A stretch of DNA of 64,000 nt, from assembly GCA_030544215.1 (NCBI GenBank), contig JARZZO010000016.1, positions 33,998,001-34,062,000 on the forward strand, given 5' to 3'. The notes under the pieces are model-generated. The model searched no databases. It saw only the letters and a program-made list of their open reading frames with translations, and was not told the DNA's origin. The translations under genes and the position numbers were made by a program. Within the stretch, counting starts at the first letter, position 1; the number at the start of each line of letters is the position of its first letter. Source of the DNA: Zantedeschia hybrid cultivar (lineage: Eukaryota > Streptophyta > Magnoliopsida > Alismatales > Araceae). Of this stretch, positions 44,744-56,752 are shown one piece after another.

Positions 44744-46463
44744 TGTAACGACCCGCCACCCTATAATCGGGGATCCAATTACTAAATGAGTACCGAATCA
44801 TTAAAATTTGAAGTCAAACTAGGATCTCGATAAGTCTGGGAAATAAATGATAAACTAAGCTGAGCATCCCACATCACATCGAATTGTAAAGGAAGTGCAA
44901 GAATTAAAAATTATTACAATTCGACTCGACTCAGCAAATAATTACATAATCCAACTGAAAAGAAATAATTAAGCGTATAGGCCTTAAAGGAAAATAACAG
45001 CTACATCGGGACATACCTCGGAACAATGGCTGCTGGCACGCAACCCGAGACGAAACACTCCACGCTACGCCTGCCTGGAACCCTCACCTGAAAACTGCAA
45101 GGGTGAGTCTCATCGAAATGGACTCAGTAGGGATCCTCCGATCCCCACCACCCACTCACGCACCCACAAGTGCAGCAACACAAATATAGGCAATTAAATA
45201 AGTAAAGCAGTAAACACAATGCCCAAAGATTCCCAAACTCTGATATAAAACACATGCATTTGTAAATGCAACATGCACAACTCTGAAACCACTCCACCAA
45301 GAAGTCCACAACCAGCGTCTCGACTAAACACACAAACTACGCAGCCAAACGCGGAAAATACAGACCCGCTGGGACCAAACAGCAACCCCTCGTATAGCAC
45401 GCTAGCAACTCCGGCCTGTCTAGCTCTAGGTAATTTTGCTTCCCCCAGTATGAGTGACACTCCTAATGTACCACTCCCACATCGGTACTAGCTATACCCC
45501 AGGGTACACCAGGTATCCCTCTCTCTAGGCGTCACCCCACCACTCCCACACCGGCGCTGTGTCACTCCTATACTGACATAAGATGCCTAAGCGCTAACAA
45601 CTATCACTCTCGGTCCATGATCGCACAAAACACAAAACAGTGTGATCCGATCACGTAGAAATCCTCATCCTCGAAGTACGTTTTCAAGCATGCATTTAAC
45701 CAAACTATTTAACAATGTAAAGACGTATTAATTGCATGAATTAATAAGGTTCTATCTTGAATCGCGTCGCCCGTGGCCGACATCATTCAAGACCCCTAAA
45801 CTGGTTCACACGGAAACTGGCCTCGGGAGATGGCCTAAATCGCGTCGCCCTTGGCAGACACCATTTAAAATGGCATCGTTGTCGCCAGATGCCATTTAGC
45901 ACTCGCAAATAGGTTCCCCCTCCGGCCTCCCCCGAGTCGCAAAGTGGGATTTCTCCCCCAAATCGCACAAAAACGACAAAAATGGAGAAAGTACGGGAGA
46001 AGCCTAATTATTTACATAAAGAACCCCTTAGAACATGCTTTCTACTCCATAATCATCCACACATATTGCATGCTTCAAAGTGGGAAAATCATAGTTTTAA
46101 ACAAACACCGCGAGGATCGTCACCCTACTAGTTACTTGAACTCCTCTGTGCTCCTAGCCGCCGAACCGCTACGCCACAAGCCGCCGCCGGTACTGCCGTG
46201 GACGCCGTCACTCCACCGAGACGTCGGCCGCCATCTGGAGAGAAATACGCCGCGGAGGAGATGGTGGTGGTAGTGGTGAGGGGTAGGAGGTTGATGAAGT
46301 GGAGGAATGGAGAGAGGAAGGAAAGGAGAAAGGGAAGGAGGCGTCAGAGGTTTTCGGAGGGGAGGGGGAGGAGAGAGAGAGGAATGGAGAGAATGAGGAA
46401 AAAGAGGGAGGGCTTCGGAGCGTCAACCGAAACTCGCCTAAATTATGTCGTTCTAGGAAGTGA
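44744..46463 (-). repeat. GypE 5' LTR (GTTACA family), truncated
   Basis: Starts in plus orientation with TGTAACGACCCGCC and follows soloA and soloC until about 46463, where similarity stops; roughly the first 230 bp of the LTR in sense are missing. GCGTCG-type inverted repeats lie at 45757-45795 and 45834-45905. The GC-rich block with open frames is at 46150-46430. Confidence 0.82.
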
Positions 46464-47560
46464 AATCCTCCAGTTGCTGCAGCCAATGGGTCGCCCCCTC
46501 CAGATCCCTGGGCCTCTCTATTCCCATCCAAGGGATTCATTCTAGTCGATCTCTTGTTATTTCACCTCGACTCTCTTCCTGCCATGTATCTACAACACCC
46601 AGAAATTTCTAAGCACACATTGAAACTAAACATGGACCATTTATTTGAAGTAACTATTCATGTAAAGATCCTGGGGTATAATCTTTGAATGGTGGGTGAA
46701 ACACAGTTGAATCCCAATCAGGCTCTAATACCATAATATGTCACGTCCCAGCCCGGTCATCCATAATGTACAAGATAATTACAGGGGTGGCCAAAGGACA
46801 ATAGGAGGAAATGACCCCTCAAAATAGATAACTGGGAGGATACTATGTTTCAAATGAAAGCGCAATATAAAAATTTGTAAGAGAAATCTAAATATTAAGG
46901 AAGTTCCACCATTCACAATATTATACCAAAGCACTGCATAGTAGATTGTCATTTTTACATACTAGGATCTTCATTGTACATTCCAACTAAAACAAAAGCA
47001 TAAGTGTATACATGATTCAGTCCTCTAGGCTCGCCCAAAAAGAGATATCGTCGTACGCGAACCCTAAGTGACCTCATTCCAAACTCACTATGTTGCTCAC
47101 TGTCTGATCACCTGAAAAATAGGCGTGAATCTCGAAGAAATGGCAACTCAGTAGGCAGATGGGACTTCTCTCATAAGAATTTGCCGAATAAAATAACTGA
47201 AGCAGAATATGTACATTGCATAAGAATATTAAACATGGCAGAAAATAAAACTACCACTTAATACATATGTGAATCAGCATGGTATGACAATAAAGAAATT
47301 GAGATACATGATCCATAATAAAATGCCAACTCTGAACAAAGCTACAGAAACTTATCAATATATGAACATGGCTAGAATATAGAACAGAATACATAATTTA
47401 AGATTTTTAAGTTGATTCACTGAAATGACATATACATTGCAAGATATAATTTTCAGACCATAAGTTCCCACTTATTATAGAGGTGTCCGGACACTCATCT
47501 AACTGCCACTATGAGCTAGAAACATACTATAGAAATTGAGCTCTTAAGCACATACATACT
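46464..47560 (-). mobile_element. GypG: fragment of a minus-strand Gypsy element
   Basis: 46464-46738 is leader sequence ending with a primer site (TATGGTATTAGAGCC on the minus strand, 46723-46737). From 46739 an LTR follows, TGTCACGTCCCAGCCCGG in plus, i.e. sense end GGGACGTGACA. The LTR is cut near 47560. No coding part remains. The LTR end resembles that of GypF (GGGACGTAACA), so the two are related but lie head to head. Confidence 0.65.
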
Positions 47561-47962
47561 CATAAACCCTACTAGGATTTTTAGAGACTGACGAGAAAGA
47601 GTTAGTTGTGCAAAGGGTCTTAATTAAGGGATTTGACTCATACTCATTTGGAGGTTATCTAGGATTAGTCTTATTGTTTTCCTAGATTTGATGTAGTAGG
47701 GATTTGAGAGAGCATATGTACTTTTATTTTTCTTTAGTGAGTAGAGACATTTTATTTCTACTGTATATTTGATTTAATTTGAGATTCCTAGTTATGACAC
47801 TATAATAGAATATTTAGAATTGTTGATGGTAAATAGCATGTTTATTGCTTGATTATTTATCTCCCATCATTCATCTTCGATTTGTATGCTATTTGATTTT
47901 GTAATTATATAACTTGAATCCGAAGTGAGTCCAAATGACTGAACCGAATTAGGGACGTAATA
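47561..47962 (+). repeat. GypF partial 5' LTR
   Basis: The last 385-400 bp match 53975-54373, from GACTG(A/C) to GGGACGTAA(T/C)A. Upstream the match stops at GypG sequence, so about 2.5 kb of LTR is missing. Confidence 0.8.
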
Positions 47963-48657
47963 ATATAGTATCAGAGCATATGAATCATGAGATAACATTA
48001 ACCATTACATCCGATCTTAAGCCATACCAATTGATCTTAAGAGTGTGGATAGGATAGTAGGGGTAGGATAAACCTTCCGATTTGGGTGTTCAGGATATGG
48101 CTTGGATAGTTGGGTATGCAATTATAAATTGTATACTTAGTTGGTTCTAACAATCAGACATAGAAAAGGGGATTGAGCTTATCCTTTTAAAGGGGAGAGC
48201 CAACTAAAGAAGGGATTATGTGCCACCTATAGGTTTCCTGGGTCATAGATCGACCTATTACTATGACAGTCCTATCTAACTATAGAATGAGCATAAATAT
48301 AAGTTTATAGGATCCTCCACCATTGACATGATAAATTTTGATGTCATACTAAGAATGGACTTACTAGAGAAGCGTGATGCATTGTTAAACAGTTGTAGGA
48401 AAAGGGTTATATTCTAAGGACCTTTTCTATAGAAATTCTATGTTTGATATCCAAGGCATAAGTTAAGTAGGATGTTTGTCTCTGCTAGGAAGGTATAGAG
48501 GTTGATTAGCAAGCTATGAGGCATTCTTGGCTAGTATGATAATTGATTAAAACATGGCCAAGACTATGCAGGACATTGAAGTGACTCAGGACTTTTCCGA
48601 TGTGTTCTTTGATGATATCCTGTGATGCCTACTAGAGATCGATTTTACCATTGATCT
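47963..48657 (+). pseudogene. GypF primer site and remnant gag/protease-RT linker
   Basis: TAGTATCAGAGC at 47967-47978 is the Met-tRNA site with one change. From about 48330 the linker NFDVILRMDLLEKRDALL is readable (DFDVILGMDWL in intact relatives). No capsid or protease loop is visible, so this part has been deleted. Confidence 0.7.
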
Positions 48658-48658
48658 T

Positions 48659-49470
48659 ATGCCATGGACAGCACCTATTTCAAATGCACTATATAAAATG
48701 GTTCTTGCTGAGTTGACAGAATTGAAGAAGCAATTGCAAGAACTTCTAGATAAAGGATTCACGTGTCCTACTGTGTCACCATGGGGTGCACCAATGCTAT
48801 TCGTCCAGAAGAATGATGGGTTGATTCAATTATGCATTGATTATCGAAAGATCAATCAAGTTACCATCAAGAATAAGTTTCATTTTCCAAAGATCGAGGA
48901 CTTGTTTAATCAGCTAGAATTAGCCAAGGTCTTCTTCAAGATTGATCTCCGATGCAGTTACTATCAGTTGCGGATCAAGGATGAAGACATTTCGAAAATA
49001 GCTTTCTGCACCAGGTATGGTCATTATGAGTTCTTGGTTATGCCTTTTAGGCAAATTAATGCCCCTGCTAGATTTATGGATTTAATGAATTAGAGTTTTT
49101 CAGCCACACCTTGACCAATTTGTGGTGGTTTTCATTAATGAAAATGACCACAAGAGTGAGGAGGGACACAGGAAGCATTTGAAGATTATTCTCGAGATCC
49201 TCAGAGCTTATCAGTTATATACCAAATTCAGCAAATGTGGGTTCTGATTCGAGCTAGGACAATTTCTACGACACATTATTTCCAAAAATGGAGTTTCTAT
49301 AGATCCGACAAAAGTGGAGACTGTTATAAAGTGGGAGGCTCCAAAGATCGCTCCTAATCCAGAGTTTCCTTGGTTTGACTAGATACTGCAGGAGGTTCAT
49401 AGAGGGATTTCCTACCCTAGCTGCTCCTATGACTAAGTTGGCACACAAAGATGCAAAATTTGTATGGTAG
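48659..49470 (+). pseudogene. pol: GypF reverse transcriptase
   Basis: ELKKQLQELLDKGFTCPTVSPWGAPMLFVQKNDG, CIDYRKINQVTIKN, FFKIDLRCSYYQLRI (first Asp kept) and VMPFRQINAPA are readable. A stop follows at 49093. The YxDD box is lost: the DNA at 49127-49145 gives VFINEND where relatives have VFIDDIL. Further frames carry a HLKIILEILRA-like string. Inactive. Confidence 0.85.
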
Positions 49471-49499
49471 CTAAGTGTGAATAGAGTTTCTGGGAACTA

Positions 49500-49900
49500 A
49501 AAAAGAGGTTGACCACTACTCTGATACTCACTCTACCAAGTGAGATTGATGGCTTCGTGGTTTATACAGATGCTTCACGTAAGGGTTTGGGATATGTTCT
49601 TATTCAACACAGCAAAGTTATGGCATATGCATCAAGACAATTGAAATACCATAAACTGAATTATCTTGCTCGAGAGATGGCCATTGTGGTGCATACATTG
49701 AGAATATGGCGACGTTATCTTTACGGAGCTCAGTTTGAGGTACTCACTGATCACTAGACCCTGAAATACATATTATCATAAAAGGATCTCAATCTGAGAC
49801 AGAGGGACCAGGTGAAATTCTTAAAAGATTATGACTTTACTTTGAATTATCACCCAGACAAGGCAAATGTGGTGGATGATGCATGAGTAGGAAGCTTATG
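49500..49900 (+). pseudogene. pol: GypF RNase H domain
   Basis: GFVVYTDASRKGLGYVLIQHSKVMAYASRQLKYHKLNY with the first Asp, then REMAIVVHTLRIWRRYLYG with the Glu, then a TAG after LTDH. The end DYDFTLNYHPDKANVVDDA follows at about 49830-49885. Confidence 0.85.
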
Positions 49901-50099
49901 TGTTTACAGTTACACTTAAAGTGGAAAGATATGGAAGATGCTACTAAAGCCACACTACACGGTGAGAGGTCATGTCTAATGCGGTTGGCTATTCGATCTG
50001 CTCTGATTTATCGCATTATCCAGCCTCAGAATAAGGATCATGTTGTTCTTACTATGAAAGGCAAGCATGATGTATTGAAAGGTACAGATGGAAGTATTC

Positions 50100-51435
50100 C
50101 GCTTCGCAGTAGGCTATGTGTACTGAATGATGATGAGCTAAAAAAAAATTATTGGCTGAAGCTCATAAATCCAAGTTCTTTATACATCCACGAAGCACAA
50201 AAATGTATCAAGATTTGAAGAAGAATTTCTGGTGGTCAGACATGAAAAAAGACATTATAGATTTTGTTTCCAGATATTTGACATGTCAACAAGTGAAGGC
50301 CGAACATTAGAGACATGCTTGTCCATTCCAATCAATGGAAATTCGATAATGGAAATGGAAGCATATTAGTATAGATTTCATTACTGGTTTGCCTAAGATT
50401 AAGAAGAAGCATGATATAATATTGGTGATTGTAGATCGGCTAACTAAGTCTACTGATTTTTTGGCCATTCTCAAGATCGAGTCATTGGAGAAGTTGACTA
50501 AATTGTATATAGATGAGATTATTCGACTCCATGGTCAGTTTCTATCATATCAAACAGGGATTCCAGATTCACTGCCCGAGTCTAGAAGAGTTTACAGGAA
50601 GCATTGGGCACACAATTGAAGTTTAGTTCTGCTTTTCATCCTCAGACTGATGGTGAGACTGAGAGGACTATACAGATGTTCGAGGACATGTTGAGAGCGT
50701 GCATCCTAGAATGGAAAGATAGCTAGGATGGTCAGTTGCCTCTGATTAAGTTTGCATATAATAACAGTCATCATTCTAGCATCAAGATGGCACCACATGA
50801 GGCACTATATGGCAGGCCCTGTAGATCGCCCATCTGTTGGTCAAAAATTGGTGAGAGGAGCTTATTAGGACCACAGATTGTGCAAGACTATCATGAGAAG
50901 ATTGATACTATCAAAAAGTGGCTACTTATTGCTCTACTTATTGCTTAGAGCCGACAGAAAAGTTATGGAGACAATAGAAGGCGAGAGCTAACATTTGAAG
51001 TGGGAGATCATATGTTTCTAAAGGTGTCTCCTACTAAAAATACGATGCAGTTAGAAAAAAAGGACAAATCGAGTCCAAGATTCATTCTGCCATTTGAGAT
51101 TTTACAACGAGTTAGTGAGGTGGCGTATAAGTTGGCATTACCACCTGCACTGACCAATGTACATCCAGTATTTCATGTTTATATGCTCAGAAAGTACACA
51201 TCAGATCCATCTCATGTAATCGAGTATAAGCCTTTGGATGTGCAAGAGGACCGATCCTATAAAGAGAAGTTGATTTCCATATTGGATCGTAAAGAGTAAG
51301 TACTTCGAACCAAGGAGATTCTGCTGATGAAGATTTTATGGCAAAACTATTGTACAAAGGAAGCTACTTGGGAGATAGAAGAAGACATGAAGAAGGAGTA
51401 TCCATCTTTATTTGATAAGATATGCTTATTAAGAT
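50100..51435 (+). pseudogene. pol: GypF integrase with chromodomain-like tail
   Basis: Zinc-binding region near 50155-50310 (EAHKSKFFIHPRSTKMYQDL and RYLTCQQVKAEH; one Cys ligand is Tyr). Catalytic core start HISIDFITGLPK and VDRLTKSTDF; NSHHSSIKMAPHEALYGRPCRSP lies later. The C-terminal part has HPVFHVYMLRKY, then VLRTKEILLMKILWQNY and ATWEIEEDMKKEYPSLF, which resembles the chromodomain-like ends of chromoviruses that bind modified histones. At least four stops or shifts. Confidence 0.83.
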
Positions 51436-51468
51436 TTCAAAGATGAAATTTATTTAAGGAAGAGAGGA

Positions 51469-54373
51469 TGTTGTATCCTAGATCTCAAACCCATTAATTT
51501 GTTAATAGGCCAAGGTTAATTAATCCCAATTAGATTTAAATAAGTCTAATAAAGATAATTAATAGGCTAAAATGATTTAAATCTATTTAATATTTATTTA
51601 ATAATATAATAATAGATTTAGAATGGGTATGTCATTAGTTAGTCAAAACAAGTCCAATAAGTCCATTAGTGACCGAATTATGCAACTAGTTGATTTCCAA
51701 CACTTAGTTAAATTTTAAGCTCTGAAAAATTATGAAACAACAGCATATTGGAGATGCGATAACTTCATGCAAAAAATTCTAAAATTTGCATAGTGGACAT
51801 AGTTGGAAAGAGGATAGAAAGGAATATAACTTTGTCTAAAGGATGTTTAGCTAATTCAGCCGTTAAAGGGGTTGAAATTGAGGACTTTAGCTAAGGAAAC
51901 CTGCTCTGTGCGAATATTTGGGTTCTTAGTTGCAAACAAACTCACTTTACTTGTTGGCCAAGACTCTATCTCTTGAAATCCGATCCTGCATTCAAGAGGA
52001 GTTGATGTTGGTTGTATTAGGAAGGGAAGGAACCATAAATAAGGCCTTAAGGTCATGTATAAACTCCTCTTACATGCAACCTCAATTCTAGGGTAAGTAA
52101 CATGGTATTCTTCCTCAAGAACTAGAATTTTTTGGTTTAATCTTTTAGCGAGCTGATTCTAATGGATGAATTCTACTTTGGGTGATTAGAGAACGTGGAA
52201 AAGGCTCTATAACAGGAGGGATATGTGGCTAGAGCTTAAGGACTTTGTTAGAGAATATTAGTTATTCTTCCTTCAAAAGGTAGATGATAATAACTCATTA
52301 AATGAAATATTTTGTATTAATATAAAAAATAATAAATATTTTAATTTCAAAAGTCGTCAAAAGTATTTTCTGGAAACATGTTATTTAATATCAAGATCCA
52401 AAACCTACATTAGATCTTTGAATTATATGTCAAAATGTAAATTTTTTGAATTTGTCTAGAAAATCCAGTAGAAGCTGGTCAAGTCTGCCTTCTAGGATTA
52501 TGGAAGGCGGTCAACTCTGCGGTCTAGGATTGTGGACGACAGTAAAGTCCGCCACCTATATCTCTATAAGGCGGTCAATCTGCCATCTAGAATTCTGGAA
52601 GGCAATAAAATCTGTCTTCCCATCTGCTACACCTAAAATTTCGATTTGGAAATCCAAACGAACTTTGAATGATCATATCTCTTTCATCCGATGTCCAATT
52701 GATATGAAATTTTGACCGTTACTTTCTTTGATGAATTCTGTGTGCCTAAAAAAATTTACAAGTTTTTAAATTTTATTTTTGATTATTCTGTTATTTACTT
52801 TATTGGTCAAAATCCACTCAAGTTCTTCATATGCAACCAAATGTCCTAAATCCTTCAAACGGTGCCCGATTTTCTTAAAACTTTGTCTACATGTTTTATT
52901 TGACATATTTGGCATGTTCACAAAGTTTAATAATTTGTTGAATATGTTTGCTATTTTTGGTCTTATTTATTATTTTTTAACTCTAAAAATTAATTTTATT
53001 AGTCAAAAATTATAATTCTTTGTCCGAAAAATCTGAGAAAATTTTAATAACATATTATTCTATCCAACAACCTATTTGGATCAGCTATACTCTAATTTTC
53101 TGTATACATGACCTATTTGACTTTTAAATAGTTATTTTATATGTAAAAGAAGCATATTTTAACTCATGATATATGTATCATTTTCTCTATTAAATTTTTA
53201 GATCCATGATAAGTCTGAAAACTATGATAATATAATTATGTTATATATATATATATATATATATAGACATTACCATCTTAAGAAAATTGGGGCTCATTCA
53301 TTAAGTATTCGTAGATGAGTTCTACCTGTGGACAACGAAAAAATTCTGGTAATTGTTAATTTGTGATCAGTTATTCGGGTGGATCATGAAGCCCCGGCTA
53401 TGCATGTGCTATGACCTTAGCATACTTGCCTATATACTTTGGTATTTGTTTGTTCGGCTCTTTATGTGATAGTTGGATGTATGTCTATTTGATATATCTA
53501 GATTTGATTTGTTTAGTACATAATTATGAAATATAATTTGTTATTTTAATCTCGCTTAGTTTGTTCTTTTGACATCTATGTTCGATTATTTTGATCTCAA
53601 CTAATTTGATTAAGAATCCATGTTCATTCTAATTAATTATTCTGATAATGTGAACTCTAATTTGATAAGCTACCATACCATGATAAATTTGTCGTATGTT
53701 CAATTCAATATGATTAGTTTGATATGTGATATGTTCTAATCATGGCTAGTAGACTTATTCAGTTAATAAGAATATGATCATGCCTTATATGCTATATGTT
53801 AAGTTCGATTTGTTCCTACTATTACAAAACACATGTCATTTGGTTAATTTATATTTGATCATGCATTTCTTATTTAGCTATATGTAGAATTATGAATGAT
53901 ATGTATATTTGATTTCATTACTTTTCAACTACTATATTATTAGCTTTGGGTGGGTTTGATTTACCTACTGAGTAGTTGTAGTTCTAAATCTTACTAACAT
54001 TTCAAAGACTGAAAATGAAGAGTTAGCTGTGGAGGAAGGTTTGCTTAAGGAATTTGACTCAGACTCATTTGGAGGTTATATATGATTAGTCTTACTATTT
54101 TCTTAGACTTGATATAGTAGGGAGAGAGGATACATACTTTTATATTTCTTTCGTAAGTTGAAAGATTTTTTTTTGCTGCTTATTTGATGTAATTTGAGAA
54201 TCCTAGTTATGACACTATAGTAGAATAGATTTGTTAATGGTAAATCACATGTTTATTGCTTGGTTATTTGTCTCTCATCATTCATCTTCGATTTGTGTGT
54301 TATTTGATTCCGTAGTTACATAACTTGAATTTGAAGTGAGTCCAAATGACTGAACCAGATCAGGGACGTAACA
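51469..54373 (+). repeat. GypF 3' LTR
   Basis: TGTTGTATCC (51469) follows the purine tract AGGAAGAGAGGA; the end is GGGACGTAACA (54373). At 2905 bp it is long and T-rich. It holds a loose tandem repeat with GGCGGTCAA(C)TCTGC units (52460-52625) and a TA microsatellite. No gene is seen. Confidence 0.8.
53242..53265. repeat. TA microsatellite
   Basis: About 12 TA dinucleotides within the GypF 3' LTR. Confidence 0.95.
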
Positions 54374-54491
54374 CATAAATAATATGCTTAAACCTGAGGA
54401 CAATCTTCAGGTCCCTGAGCCAATCAAAGTAGTGAGGACTTGTAAATCTGTTGGCATCTAGTATGCCAAGAAGTAGGTTATTCGACTACAT
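54374..54491 (-). pseudogene. gag: CopC gag, first about 40 codons
   Basis: ATG at 54489-54491, followed at once by TAG, then SNNLLLGILDANRF and HYFDWLRDLKIVLRF, which aligns with the CopA and CopB starts. It ends at the GypF junction. Confidence 0.8.
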
Positions 54492-54577
54492 TATCACCTA
54501 TAGGAAAAATAAATATAATTAGAAAAAATATAATTATTTAAGTTAAAACAAGATATGAATTTTTATCTAGTAATACT

Positions 54578-54649
54578 CCCACTAATTTTCAGTGGAGTGT
54601 ATAACCCTCAGACATACAAATTAGGAGATACTAATGGTCTTCTAGTGGG
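54578..54649 (-). promoter_or_regulatory. CopC predicted three-way junction before gag
   Basis: Outer arms CCCACTA (54578-54584) and TAGTGGG (54643-54649) are perfect. The TGTAT/ATACA stem is kept with an added G-U pair. The third stem (54624-54642) has two mismatches. It ends about 90 nt before the gag ATG, as in CopA and CopB. Confidence 0.6.
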
Positions 54650-54676
54650 GATCAAAATCTCACTTATTCATATTGT

Positions 54677-55251
54677 GGTCTTGAAAATGGACACGATAAA
54701 CCATTCTATGATAAGAGAGCAACCAACTCTTGGCACATGCAACTCCTTGCAATATATGATCATACTTCAACCCTTAGAATATTAGTAACCTAGGAAATGG
54801 GCACTGCAAACCACTAATTTCTAATTTGAGCGTTACCATCACTACACAATGAGCATAGATTACGATGCAGTCCTTGGTATGAGCACAATAAGGCCACGCC
54901 ATGACTCTACCCATTTACAAACATCATCATGCCATAATTTTAGTCTGTTATCAAATATCGCAGGTCTTGAAAATGAGCACAATGAAGCTGCTTCAATCTG
55001 AGTCTAGTCTTAAAAATATAATGATGGAAGGACACGCGGTGCATTCTTAACGACTGCACTATGGCTTAAAGTTTTGATAATCAGGGATTTTAATTACTTT
55101 TATCTTAGTCTCATCCTAGGTAATAGTAAGTAGATATATCATATATATTTAGATATTTACTATATCTAGATAATAATTTGATTAAAAATCAAATAAATAA
55201 ACCATGCATCAACATACTTATTCCTTTTATGTGGTCATAGATAGCACAGTG
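54677..55251 (-). promoter_or_regulatory. CopC four-copy leader motif plus an upstream fifth
   Basis: CTTGAAAATGGACACGATAA and relatives, with cores at 54694, 54804, 54886 and 54980; sense spacings are 94, 82 and 110. The upstream GTCATAGATAGCACAGTG lies at about 55233-55251. Spacing matches CopA and CopB although the motif sequence has drifted. Confidence 0.75.
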
Positions 55252-56738
55252 ATTGGACTGGAGCCATACAGTCAATCACACTATTTTTAATATAACACTT
55301 ACATCAAAATAATCCCGCAGACACATAGGTGGGTGATCTCATCTCTTGGCCTTCTTGGTTTCACTTATGGATTATCCTCGCTCCTTGTTCGTCCATGACA
55401 ATCAATTACAACAATATGATTTGATACGAAATGTCAAATGTACATAAGTATAACATAAAGCCTTATGGCGGAGTACATAGAAGGAGGGAGGTAGAAATAT
55501 ATTAGAATGATAGAGGGAGGGAGGAACACAGGCCTCATTAATTAACAATTAATTAACCAACACATTCCATAAATAATATGCATCCACTTACGTCATCACA
55601 TGATATGAAATTTAAAACTGCTTGTCCATGACCATGGTTGACTTTTAACCATCTACACATGAAGATGCGCATCACAAGTGGGTTAGAATTTTTCAAAAAT
55701 AATATGCTTTTGGTTTTCATAAAACCATGATTCCATACAAATTTGTATAATTAGGAATTTTAAAAAATTTAGTTTTCTACCATATTTTTAATTCTAAATT
55801 TGAAAGCATTTAACACATCAACATGTGCAATCACATCCGAAAATAAATCCTAGATAAATTCCATGCATTAATCTAGAAGAATTCAAAATTTGAATTCATT
55901 ATCTAACTCTTAGATAATATTATTCACAAAACAACTTTGTTTTAATGAAATTAAAATTAAATCGATCTATTTGTAATGGGGCATTCAAAATGTAATCTGA
56001 CTAATTTGAATTTTAAAATAAACTTTAAATTAAAATTAAAATTTTAAATGCCCCCATGAATTGGAAAAGGGGGGGCCTGAAAGCCTTAATGGGCATGGGC
56101 TGGCCAACCGGATTGGTCCAGCCAGGGCCAGGCTCGGCCCATGCGTGCACCCAAGGGGCAGCCTGGTCTAACTTAGCCTAGCCCCTCCCCACTGCACAAC
56201 TAGGGTAGAGCTCTAGCCGTGCACAGGGGGCACAATGCTGCCAGGGTGGGGGGGGGGTGCCCAAGTCTATCTTGGTGGCACCGACGCCCCCTCCCGGTAA
56301 GTCCTGTGCCATTAGGCGGCGCCCCGGCCACTACAGATCACACCGGCAGCGATCGTCAAGTGCCAACCCAATACCCTCCTCTTCCTCCCTTCCATCGCAT
56401 GAAGGAGGAGCGAGGAAGAGGGGCATTGGCCCCGCCGCCCCTTGTTGCCCTCTCCAGGGCCAGCCAAGGGGCCAGTGGCAACTAACGGTGCCACCGATAG
56501 CCCAAGCATCCTCACAGCCCCTACGTCCCCTTCTTCCCTTTCCTCGAAATCTGTAAAGAATGTCGCAAACTTGGAACGATTTCCAGTTCATTCTTTGTGA
56601 ATAAACATTAAAAAAAAATGATTTTTCTGTTCCTAACCCAAAGCATGAATCACAAATAATGAACAAATCAAATTAAACACATGGAATATCTTCTAGAATT
56701 TGAATTCAGGAAGAACGAAGCAGACAATAGTGGAACCT
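55252..56738 (-). other. CopC leader: AT-rich then GC-rich block
   Basis: 55500-56040 is AT-rich with one TATCTAACTCTTAGATA unit (about 55899-55917). 56050-56540 is GC-rich, like the CopA and CopB blocks; open frames there are compositional. A TTGGAACGATTTCCAG inverted repeat near 56570-56586 may be the counterpart of the third leader hairpin. Confidence 0.65.
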
Positions 56739-56751
56739 GGCTTTGATACCA
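56739..56751 (-). other. CopC primer binding site
   Basis: The minus strand reads TGGTATCAAAGCC next to the LTR: the Met-tRNA site with one G to A change. Confidence 0.85.
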
Positions 56752-56752
56752 C

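Larger units (their letters stand above)
47561..54373 (+). mobile_element. GypF: chromovirus-like Ty3/Gypsy, deletion derivative
   Basis: A plus-strand element with a partial 5' LTR (about 47561-47962), degenerate primer site, RT, RNase H and integrase, and a full 3' LTR (51469-54373). Nearly all of gag and protease are missing: only about 0.7 kb lies between primer site and RT. Order PR-RT-RH-INT is Gypsy. The C-terminus resembles chromovirus integrases with a chromodomain-like tail. Many stops. Confidence 0.8.
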
